Assembly (NCBI GenBank): GCA_002633005.1
Contig: NMRA01000281.1
Location: forward strand, 496,527 to 560,526
Direction: 5' to 3'
Source: Phoronis australis
Lineage: Eukaryota > Phoronida > Phoronidae
DNA length: 64,000 bases
Every line of letters begins with the position of its first letter. Within the stretch, counting starts at the first letter, position 1. Positions 14,301 through 26,300 of the stretch are shown one piece after another. Position numbers and translations under genes: made by a program. The notes under the pieces were generated by a model. That model saw only the letters and a program-made list of their open reading frames with translations, was not told the origin of the DNA and ran no database searches.

Positions 14301-17300
14301 TACATTACTTTGAACACATGGTCCATTTGAACCAAGGATGGCACTCCTAACTTTGATTTGGGGTCAGATTCAATGCAGATGTTTGGTATTGGATAAGTAT
14401 TGTATCATTTCCAGAGTGCATGATGGTGTTACTGTGTTTTGAACAGTGCAAGTAATGCAAATTAGCTGACAAAACAATGCTTGTTAAAACTGATCGGAAA
14501 TAGAAAGTAGCCAGCTGTGCTTGGTGTATGTTCTAATGTAATCCTTGAGATCGTAATTTCAGTTACTGGAAAAATGTGGAGCAGTAAAATGTTACAGCAA
14601 TGGCGACTATCACATCTTATTTACAGGAAAGAAAATGCCAAGTATGCATTGTATTTGATATTTTTTCCAGAAACTTTAGAGGAAGATAATTCCCAGCCTG
14701 TACAGATGGCACGTAACAGTTCTTGTGATACTTTGAATTCTACTCTAGAGGGCACTGACTCGTTTGAAGAGTACGACGATGCCGTCACATGTGGCGATGA
14801 GCTCCCCAAAAGCGGTAAAGTAGAAAACTATTTCAGGAAATGTCTTGAAAATTTTGAAAACTTTGAATTCAGCCATTGGTCATAAACCCTCCAGCTTTTG
14901 ATTTAGGTCATTTACTGTATGAATTAGGCCTCAAATTAAAGGTGATGTCAGGGCTTTGAAGGAATTGACAGTTTGTTGTTACGTGAGACACTGCTCTACA
15001 AGTTTGTTGTTACATGAGACGCTGCTCTACAAGTTTGTTGTTACGTGAGACGCTGCTCTACAAGTTTTTTTACAAATTTATTGTCAGTATAAGACGAACA
15101 AGTACATTTCATTTTAATAACGCCACGCTCGCCCGGATTCATACACAACATGTATTTTGCTCTGCAAGTTGGGTTGTCACAGCATGCCATCTCGTGTCCC
15201 CAGCATGGTGTCAAGCAATAACTGTCAGTTCTTTACAAACTCTAATCACTTCTCATGTGAGTAAGGAACAATTGAAACCAGTTTTATAGTCAATTGGTAA
15301 ATGGTCTATTAAAATGTTTGCTTCATTGCCGTAGCGCAAGGTGCCACTTTAAGCTAAGCACTTTATAATAAGTTTTTAGTAAAGTGGCAGTCGTGTAGCA
15401 CATAGTGGCTATGGGATGTTTCTTTCTAGACTTGTAATAATCAAAACTAATCTCAGTGAAGAAGTCTTGCTTTCATGGAGAAACTCATCCATGGTGGTTG
15501 AGGACAATGTACTCTGTCAAGTCGTAGACTCGTATTAATGACTTCTGGGCCTGGGTCTAATCTTTGTACTTGAAATCAAGCTCAAAGTTGTTTCTGACAT
15601 TTCCATTTTACTTGACGTCTGACTGCAAATACAAGATAAGTGTCTATTTTTGTGTGCTTGAGTATTTGATGGTTAGTGCAGATGAATGCAAGTGCAAGTT
15701 TGCACTAGATGACCTCTAGATTCAAGCTGTTGTTACAAACTCGAAGTTTGAAGTTGAGGCTCAAGCTTTAAGGCTTGGGTCATCAAGTACACTCTAGGAT
15801 TAGATAGTTTTCCACATGAACCATAATGTATTCAAGTGTAGAATAACAGGCATTAACCTGAGTTTGCTGAAAAGTGAAATGGAAAATGTTAAAAAATAAT
15901 TTTTTCAGGTTGGATTTTGAGTACAAAGATTAGACCACAGTTTCAAAATTATACACCTAGGTCTTGTTGCACTAAAGGTCTTATAACCTTTTTGATCTTG
16001 AATGTGATTTACGCAAATGTGTGACAACTGTTACGTTACGAAATTCTATCTGAGATCGAAAGTGGCTTAAATGAAACATTAATTTCAGTTTAGACCTAGT
16101 ATTTATTTTTATTAAACGAAGCAATGATTTAATTGCGAATTATGCTTCAAGTTGAAAAGTTTGTGGAATATTACAAATTGTAAGTGAGGGAAGCCCCTTA
16201 GAGCTTTAACCACTAGGCCACTGATCACCTAGTGTAAATGGTACTCAGTTACAGTGTGCTTGCTTTATGATATGTTTACAGATCCGTATGTTATGGGCAT
16301 GAGAAAGACAGTTGACTTTAAGATGGATCATCAAATTCACTCATTCGAAGCAGAGAATGGCTCAACAGTAGGGGCGTGCCGTACAACTGTCCTGTTTCTG
16401 GTGCTACATGGAGGTTAGTGTCACTTTGTGCGCTCGCATAATTATGTGTAACGTGGTCGCATATCGCTGTCGTCTCTGTCCGCGTGTCTGACATCCACTG
16501 CTGTTTCTCCAAACCTCTTGGAGGGTCTTCATGGAAGTTGGCAGATATGTTCATGTGGACCTGATAATGGATGATAATGACTTTGTGATGGATTCTACTG
16601 CCAGTGTGTCCTTGAGCAGTCGTGTTTGTCTCTGTATTTTTAGAGTTGTTTGATGGATTTTCATGGAATTTGGAAAATAGGTTTTTGTTAAGGCGATATC
16701 GTCGCCTTTTTATTTTTGAATGAATTTGACTAACTCTACATCATCTTGTGGCCATTTTTACTATTTACATTTTTTTGCATTTGCAAAACCAACCAAAAGC
16801 GTCGTTATGAAAATTAGCAGATCTGCGTTCCTGCTAAAAAGACCATGACTGACATTGGTTTTTAGATGGGTCCAACTACTCTGGTGTCCCCTAATGGTAG
16901 TTTTGTTCCGTTTTTGCTTGAAAAATTATGAAACAGAGGACTTTTGTGAATTCAATGAAGAAAATCAAAGGTTGCACAAAACGAAAGCCAAATGATGAAT
17001 TAAGAATGCTACAGCATTTTTGAGATTTCATTGTGGATACATACATCTAACATAATTTGGCCGTGCTATTGACAACATTGTTTTGCTAATGGATGAACCT
17101 TTCTTTCTTGATAAACTTAAGTGAAAATACATGGTGTCGTGACCCAGTTAATGACAGTTGGCGTCAAGTGAAAAATCAAATTCTAAGGGTTTTCTACTTT
17201 TTCTGAGTTTAAATCTATAGCTTACAGTAGATTATCTAGCTAAGATAGACTTATCGTTAGAGTTGTATACAACCTTCAGATGGAGCCTGAGGAAGCAATA

Positions 17301-20300
17301 GTTCTCATTCGTGCAATGCTCATAGTCTGCTGGGCAGTACTGGATTCGAACGCAGACCTCAAGAGTGAGATTCTGAAATCCAAACCTCTGTGCTTTGCTG
17401 AGCTAAGACTGTTGTCATTTTTGACTGTAGTGTAGGCTGTAACTGACTATCAGATATTGGGATAGAACATGATTCAGTGATATACATGGCTGAACAATAG
17501 GTGCTGTAAACTGTTGACACTGCCAACTTTCGTCAACTTGTGGTCTAATAAAATTTTTGAAGTTTGGCACTTTGCCAAAAACAGTAAATCAATGTTTGAG
17601 CTTCTATAGGAACCCCTCCATTTTCAAATTACTGTTAATGTATCAAAGATGCTTTTTTAAAAACCAAATTTTAAAAGCCACACAACCCAGCTGTGACTAG
17701 CCATGTCTCTAATGTTGTCTATTTGGACTTTTAGAACAACTCTCACAACCTTGGACGTGCTTGTCAATGTTGGCTGGGAGTTGTCTTGATCCTTTCCACG
17801 TCATGAAATATAGTGTAGTTGTCATATTGTTATCTGTCTGGACTGTCAGCTTATCAATGCTATTAGTTAGTCATGGTGGTTTGCAAAGTGTTAGGTATGC
17901 AATGGCACTTGACAATTAATGGTATTACATTTGAGTATTCAGTAACATGTTTCTGCATAAACATGTTGTGTTGATAAATATTCCCCCGTGTGCCCTAAGT
18001 GTCTTCAACAAAATTTGCTGTAGCCCTGATGTAGTCATTATTGACAGGGTTGTTGGAGCATGGCATGTCTTGAACAATATGCATCACAATGAAGTGTGTG
18101 GCTCTTCAGGAACATTTTAATAGGCTTTCTATGAATTAGAATAAAATCATCCAGTCAAAATTGTTATTGAATGACTGATGAATGCAAAAGCAAAGTAAAG
18201 TGAGAATAGTCATTGAGTTACGTGTTACAACTGAAGGTTGTCACTCTAGTTGTGATCCCAAGATATCTGTGCACAATCTCTCTACAGTCAGCACTTCTTG
18301 TCTCACTCACTGTTTCCAAGAAGTCTTCTGGTGTGGATGTTGGGAATGAAACGAGCACAAGGCACTGTTTGTGATTTCTCAGTTAATCATAAGTTTGCTG
18401 TCCACGTTGTTTCCAGGAAGTCTGCTGGATGCTGGGAATGAACAGAACCCGAAACACGCAGACATCAGCACGTTGCGGGCGACGTTCGACAGCGTGGTCA
18501 AGTCTCACTATCCACACCTGGCTGGTCATATCTGTGTTCGGCTGATCCCATGTCCAGCCACCTGTGCAGATACTATCAACACACTGCTAAGGTTTGCTTT
18601 TTGAAAGATTAAGGTTTGGTGCAATAGCTGCAAACTATAACAGTCATGAGATAACTGTAGTCGAATATCCAAACTTCTCGTGAAAGCATTGTGTTGAATC
18701 AGCAGGACCTGAAATCCAATCTCTGAACTTCAATTGCAACTTCTTAAAGTTTAACTTTCACATTAACATTTTCTATTCTAATGCCGTTCAGTTTGAACTC
18801 AAGCATGGTTGATTTCATTTACATTCCATGAGTACTTCATGACACGGTTAGATGGATTGAGTATACTGTACTTGAATACCTATAGATTCAAGCTACAACT
18901 CATCCAAACTCAAATTTCAAGTTCAAACTCGAATTTAAAACTTTCGTGTTAGGGTCATCCACTGTGGACTTGATGTTTACTCATCAATGTCATATATACT
19001 TGGACTCAAACTGAAGGACGCGAACATAAAGTTGGAGTTCAGGTTCCAAAGATTAGATTTCGGGGTCTGGTAGGCGTAAAGCTGAAATTTTATTTCAAAA
19101 TTAGTGAGATGTGAAATTTAAAAAGAGACCTAATGAATTGCTGATTTCTGTTCAAAGAAATTCTTCTTTAGTTTAAAGCTGCCTTTTTCATCTCTATCGT
19201 GCTGTCGCACTTAGTTCAGTCTGTCAGAGGCAGTGGCATTTTTTCAATCCAAAAACAATTAAGTTAAAAACCCAGATACAGTTAACCCTTCAGGCATCAC
19301 CTAATACACCGTTGCAAAATGCTGATATGATGCTAGTGAGCCTATAATTTTATGCTTGTGTTCATTGGGTGACAACAATGACACCAGATTCTTGAACTTT
19401 GCATATAGAACTGTCCTGAAGTGACATCATGAGAGCTCATTTTGTAATATTGTTGGAGTGTGTTGAAATTTGACGAAAGCCCACCATTAACCAAGCCTAA
19501 AATGCTTTAATAATCATTACTAGAAAATTTCCCACAATTTGTTGCTCCAAAATTTTGCTGATTTCAAAAGAGAAGGGATTTCCTCAAGTTTTGTTTTGTG
19601 AAAACTACTTTTAAATTTGACTATAAAATGGGGGTTTTATTGCTGGTGCATAATATACCAATCTATTGGGTCTATGACAGTCAAATGTGTACTACGTACA
19701 CCTGCATAATTTGCCTCATTAAACATATGTTTCTTGTTCAGATTCCTTGTTCATGCTCAGTGTTCATGTTCTGTGTTCATGCTCCATATTCATGCTCCGT
19801 GTTCATACCCCTTGTTCATGCTCTTCATTCATATTCCAGTATAAGCCCCTTCGTCCATGATTCAGCATCGGACGAGATGGCCCTACGAGAGTTCATGCCC
19901 CTTGCAGCTATACCCCTGCTGGTCACGTCCAATCCTGACTACTATGATTCGCTCACAAACATCATCAACAAGGCCAATGTTGTATACAATGATTTTTTGA
20001 AGAGTGACGAGGGTGTAGGCTTCAATGGTCAAGTAAGCACATTGCCAATAGGTTGATGTTGTGTTAATAATATTAGCCATAGATGTTATATTGAGTGCTG
20101 CTTTGGCGCATCAAAAATGGCCAACTACAAAGTAAGATAAAAAAGAACGAAGCAGTTTATTGAGCCTTTATTGTGAGTCAGTGTGTTGCAAAATTAAATC
20201 TATTCTTTGTGTCCTCATCATTGTGAGAAACAAAACTTCCCAATGTAATACTCATGAAAACATCGCCCCAGGGTGGACTAGGGGGCGTCTTGAATGAGCC

Positions 20301-23300
20301 CCCCATTTGGTGAGGTGGGCAAAAAGGTCCGCCTAAGAGAAACAAAATCTCCAAAAAAATAGAAGAACAGACATACGTCCACTAAAAAGGCAGGAACTTC
20401 CAAAATGTGGCGAATGCAATTCATACCTCTGAACATACCCAGTGAATCTTAGTAAAAGGTCCACATTCTCAAAAATTGGAGTCTCCCATTTTTAGACTGG
20501 GTGCACACATGATATTTATACCTTTAAATAATCAAGGAATAACAGAAAACTCACTTTAATTTGTAGTTTTCAGAAAAAATGGAGTTATGACAGCAATCTA
20601 ATTAATGAAACCATGCAGAAAATAACACTTGATTTTATTAACTTCTGACGTATTTAAAGATGTGTGTCATGTTTCATTGAGTTCATCCAGAAGAAATCTC
20701 AATTTTTGTGAAAATTTTCATTCTTTTTTGCGGTCTCTCATGTTTAAAAATAATTACAGGTGGTCTAGTACAGAAACCAGATGTGTGCTGTTTGCACAGA
20801 TGGGTCAATTGCACTGATCACCTGGAACCATTTTTATGCTTTACTAGTGAAAACTGAGCTGAGGAGCAAGAAACCTGACTCAAAGGTTCAGCAGTGTATC
20901 TCAGTGGGACTCAACCCATGACCTTCAATAAAGGAAACAGACTGTTTTCTCACTAGGTCACACTGCCTCCTCATCTCTGTGTTTAGTTTATTTGATGTAA
21001 TATACTTTTTGTGTAACCTTGTTATTCTTAGTCAAATAAAAGCATGAAAGTTTTGAGACGTCCAGTTGAGGTATCAGTATTCAATTTTTTTGTACTTAGT
21101 CAAATACAGAATTGTGCTAAAGCCTTTGATTGCTGGAAGATGCTCTGATCTTAAACACCTGTAATTTTAAGACTGGAAACCGTAACATGTAGTACAAACA
21201 ATTATAGCCTCCATTGCATTCACTTACGGTTGCTGTAAATAATTTTTCAGTTTGGAACACAATATGCTGGATATGTGATAATGTTTCACTTATTGTCAAA
21301 TTACGTAACAAAACTAATTTGTCAGGAAATTCTGCTGCATTCATTTGTTTTTACTTGTATGGTAAACCTGAAAATGTTAGGTAAACAAATTGAGCCTTTG
21401 AAGCGATGTAATTAGGTTTTGAACAGTTGTCTCAAATTAAAGAACTTTTATCGTAGTTCATATGCCTCATTTCAGTTTCAGGTGACCATGTTGAAAAGTT
21501 ATCAAAGCTGATCTAGCTTCGTCAAAGTTATGGCAAAACTCAAAATCATTCAAAATTAAACATTTGAAAATACTGATTAATTCAAAATGATTTTGCTCCA
21601 AAATTTCGAAAATGTTCAACGCGAAACTAAAGAGGCGCACATTTTCCTACTTGTTTTAGGTATGCCTGATTGGTGACAGCCTAGGTGGCGTGCTTGGTTA
21701 TGATGCTCTCTGTCAGTCATCTTACGCCCTCGGTGCAACGGGGAGTATGTCTGGCAGCCAGACTAGTCTTCTTGACATTGATACATTCGACTGCTCAGCT
21801 CAGCCGAAGACGTCAAACCTGTCCACTATCCACCAGCTCAGTTTCAGCAACCCTGATCTGCCGAATGCGGAAAGTGAGATCGCACCAGACAAAGAGAGAC
21901 CTCGGGTCAAGAGTGAAGCAGTCCTGCCCGATATAGACGTTATGCGAGAAACTCGGAAGTTGTCGCCATCTTGCTCAACTCGACCGTCATCGGCGAGTCG
22001 ACGCACGAGTCGGAGCAGCAGCACAGTGGACCCGGTCAAGTTTGACTTTGAGGTGTCAGACTTTTTCATGTTTGGGTCCCCACTGGCTCTGGTTCTTACC
22101 CACCGGCGAGTGACACTCGGTATGAGGAACGGTGAGTATACGTGATGCTTTTGTGAAATGACTTGAGGCAAAATTCCGACCACTGTTTTTTGAAATCCCT
22201 TCGCAGTTTTCATCATAAAATGCTGAAGTAAACTGGAGGTAAGGAAAGATGATTGACAGAAGTAACTGAATCAAATTTCACACGCTCGTGTACATGGAGT
22301 TGTTGATAGTCTAGAGATAAAGCTGTGGCCGTAGTTTAAAATCTAGGCTGTTGTGTTTTGGTCATTGCAGATAACTGATGTTATGAGATTGGCCTCAGCT
22401 AGGTAATCAGATTGCATAATAATTATACCTACTACTTTACCGTGATAGTGCGTACATGTGTAAATATATAGTATTGATTTTGAAATTGTTTACCTGAATT
22501 TAAATAGTTTCGGAAGTTTTGTTGCTATTGTTATTAGTTGTTTCAACTATATGCTTAGCTTTCATTGTCATTTCGTTACCTGCTAAGAAATTATTATACA
22601 GTGGAGCCCACTTAATGCCATACCCTTGGCTTCAACTTAAATTATGCTAAGAAGCAGAATTTTTCTATCGAGCGGATGCTGACATGGCGATGATCGTTAC
22701 CACTTTTACATCTGGCTATGCTAAGTGGAGAGTCTCGGAGAGAGGGCTCTACAAGAAACAACTGGTGTTCACCCGCGGCATCAAATTCTAATATGGCAAA
22801 TATGAATTGAAGATTAATAAGGTTCGGTTTTTAGATTGAGAAGCGAAGTACATTATGGTAATAAGCAGTTGGGAATCAATTTTTGCTGGTTTTGTAATGA
22901 TAATCATGACATTATGCGGATTGCTTTACATGTGAGTTCAATGGGAAATGATTTGGTTTCTCAACATTTCATGACTGACTGGGGTTTCCTCTTACCAGGT
23001 ATGACCAAGTTGGCTCCACTGCAGTAGATATAATTAGTAAAATAATGGACCGCCTGCTGTGAGTAGATAATGCCGAGATTGGTCTCTCGTAGTTCATTAA
23101 TGGCTAGCATGGGGCAATGCTTTAGCATGATAGCCAATCAAAACAGTGGTTAAAACTTCCTTTCATAGTCATTAAATATTTATTTATTATTGTGACATGG
23201 AAACCGTGTCTTATTTCTTTGAACTGTTCTGTGAACACGAGGCAAACGTGAACATCTCCAGCAACATTTGTGTTTCATTATTATATGTCACCGGCTCAAA

Positions 23301-26300
23301 ATTTCTATTACTGAGAACAGCCAATGCAATGTTTCGTACTTAACACTTAATAGTGTCTTGACTTATTTTCGTAGTTTTACAGTGAGTGTTCCGGATACTT
23401 TACACTGACTGCTAAACAGCATGAAAATTCTCTTGTTACCTACAAAAACAAAATGATTTGTGTAAATGCTCAAGAAAAGGCATGATGAGAACTGTGATTA
23501 AGACTATGATTTACCTTTTATCATGTGCAAGTTACCAGTGACAACGTATTGGTCACCGTGGTGTATTTTACCACACTGCAGGTTGTCTCAAACGTCCGGC
23601 CTGCCACCAGCTGTACAACCTGTTCCATCTAACCGATCCGTCAGCGGCTCGACTTGAGCCCCTTGTAGAAGAAAAGTTCCGCCACATCCGGCCAATAGAG
23701 ATTCCTCGATACCAGAAGTTTCCTCTCGGCGATGGCCAATCTTCTCACCTAGGTGAGTGCAGAACAAGTTGCGGATTTCTTCTGTGCTTCTCAATGACAG
23801 AAATTTTGTTCTTATGAACCAGCAATTATTGTTATTATTTTTACTAAAAACTGGAGCCTCTCGCTAATTTTGCTTTGGGAATTGAATCTTTGGTTGATAT
23901 TGATTGTTTTGCAAATAACAAAAATGTGATACGTTCACATCCCTAAGCATAAAGATTTGTGGGATGTGAGTCGACCAGAATGCAGGATAGAAATTGGAAT
24001 ACGTAATAATCTCGCTAAGGAAGCTAGTGTGGTCATGTGCTTCACTTGCGCAATACATGGTGTCGTGTCGTGTCTTGCGTGTTCTTGCGTGTTTGCAAGA
24101 TTCTCGCTTTTAGGAAGCGCACAGCAGGTTGTTGTGTTCATCTGCTCAGTAGCGTGGCAGTTGACACTGGATAGATGCTACCTGTTTACTCTTATCGAAA
24201 TAACTATTGAAGTTTTTTTTTGGCTGCTTGAAATACTACTAACAGAAGTGATCTCTTCTTATAACTGAGCTACTATGCTTGTAGTGCTGCTGTGGGAGTC
24301 TGGTATCCCACAATTCTTTGTGTAGAGGAAGTCTTATGCTATTCATAAAAATCAATTGTAATGGTAGATTCTGTGATTATTATTTGGAAAATACAATGTG
24401 CTGTGAGGACCATTTAAGGAAATGTCAGTTAGCATCCGTCTCTGATTGGGTTGGGTATCGTTCAACATCTGCGTATTAAATTCTCCATGATGGAATTAGA
24501 TTGCTTCACCAGTGTGTGTCACAAAATGTAAACTTTCAATTTTTGCTACAACTGACAACGATTGATTTCTTCTTTTATATTTATTGTTCTTGTTTTCAAA
24601 ATTTAATTTCCCTTATGTCCGCTGAATATTTGTTCATTAATAGCTGTGTTAGGAAGAGTTTTTCACGTTCACAATTTTTTTTAATTTCAGCTATTGCTTT
24701 TCATCTATTAATCTGCGGATAACATGATGATAATATCAGAAACTAGGAAGTCTGGCAATGGTTGTTCAGTTGAGCTCTAGTTTGTGATATTGCAAGGCTT
24801 CTGTTTTTCTAAAACTGTTTTCATGGAAACCCATCAAAACACCTACTGGACTTGATGACATCACAAGCATTCCTTTCAGTTTTCGCTGACCTCACACGCT
24901 GAATGCTTAGGATTTACGATTGTATTCTTTCTACTGTCTGCTATTAGAATTATGTCGGTAGTCTGTTTTAGTCTCTCTCACTGTAGTTTTGTATTACATG
25001 AATGTGCATGATGAATCCCTGTAGGTAGACCCTTCCTTGTGAGAACATACCACGACCTTTGACATTACCCATGTGACCTGGAGTGTGGTTAGGAGATAGC
25101 TTTTTGTTCAGAACTGTCTGGTCAGAGCTCAGTGACCACTGATTGACATCAGGGCCATTACTTTGCTGGAATTAGCTATTGTACTGTTTTCTAATGAGTT
25201 TAGGTAATATAAGGAATGTAGCTGGAATTAAATACAGATGAAGTGAATACATTATCGCAGTCACATTCCAATCTTGTGGACAGGTGTAGTCTGTTTTAGC
25301 TTTCATTCTCGGGCAGTTTTTTTCCTCTGCGATGTTAAGAGCTGTAATCTCAAGTATGATCTGGCAAATGCTGCAAATAGCTGCTACGTGTTCATGCCAT
25401 GTAGAGTGAAGCAGGAGTCAGTGCACATAACACCCATGTGCATCATACAACTACGTGTGTGACAGAACTATGACGAAATTTGAGGAAATTCCTAGCTGTG
25501 ACCGTGTTTATAATTAGTCAAGTGTCTGACTATAGAAAATGTCGTCGTAGACCATTGTGGACAGACAAGCGATGTCTTTTCATAGATTATCGGGAAGCAT
25601 GTTTCCGTCATGATGTCTGATTAGTCACATTCCCTGACAACTCATAGTTAAAGCTGCTATAACCCGCGTCCCATCAGAGAAACTAACTTTCGATTTCGCC
25701 CGATTTACTGCTAGGTTATAAAAATGTATTTGACTTACCAACGTCAAGGCCTAGGGTCTTACCTCTGAACTCGGATCGACTCGGACTCAGATATTTTTGA
25801 ATTTGACCAATCACACTACCTGATTTGATTATTTTGTAAGTTTGCTCGAAGCATGCCATGCAATTGGTCAATTGGTCCAGTCGAGCTTCCAATGCATAGA
25901 GTAAACCTCTGGCCCAGGAGTCGTTTCTGGACTCGAAATCAACTGAGAGAGTTCATTACTGGAGACCATGTCATGACAGGCCAACTTATCGAGTCTGGCC
26001 TTGAGCAGTTCTGAACTGCCAAATGAATTCTTTCTGATGGCCGGAATCACCTCTAAATCGAGACGAATAAATCGTGCAGTACTTCTCCACTTCTTTGGCA
26101 TAAAAATACTTGCCGTTTTTTTATAGACCGATTTCTTTACTGCAAATACTGTAAAAGTCATGGAAAATTTGCCAATAGTCGTTTTAGGACATCTGTACAG
26201 TACAAACCATGCTAGAAATAGACAAATACTTTGATGTGGAGAAATTTGAAGAAAAAGAATATTGCACTTGCCGGGCATATAGGGAGGAATTACTATAGAT

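Larger units (their letters stand above)
14815..16281 (+). other. PITPNM intron
   Basis: Contains a 31-bp minisatellite (14971-15063), MITE family 1 copy 2, and a truncated tRNA-like SINE near 16185-16235. Confidence 0.65.
16414..18416 (+). other. PITPNM intron
   Basis: Holds a degenerate region with repeated TTCATGGAATTTGG-type strings (about 16525-16830), dispersed repeat family 2 copy c, a tRNA-like SINE (17325-17410) and a decayed copy of the start of the next exon (18311-18350). Confidence 0.6.
18592..19839 (+). other. PITPNM intron
   Basis: Contains MITE family 1 copy 3 and, at its 3' end, a short tandem array that forms the acceptor region (19731-19839). Confidence 0.7.
20033..21659 (+). 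other. PITPNM intron
   Basis: Contains a dispersed repeat (20267-20515) and a tRNA-like SINE (20860-20975); otherwise AT-rich with nothing recognised. Confidence 0.65.

Noticed and set aside
14971-15063. 31-bp repeats considered as CRISPR
   Set aside because: Head-to-tail minisatellite without spacers; no cas genes; eukaryotic context.
17325-17410. Functional tRNA gene
   Set aside because: A and B boxes are present, but acceptor and anticodon stems do not pair convincingly by eye; SINE or pseudo-tRNA is likelier.
19598-19839. Extending the PITPNM exon upstream through the open frame
   Set aside because: The upstream part is repeat and intron sequence with no homology, and the preceding exon's phase demands the acceptor at 19836-19839.
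25868-26278. 136-codon minus-strand frame in a PITPNM intron
   Set aside because: Lies inside a 711-bp TIR element, resembles no transposase or other family I know; kept only as part of the element.
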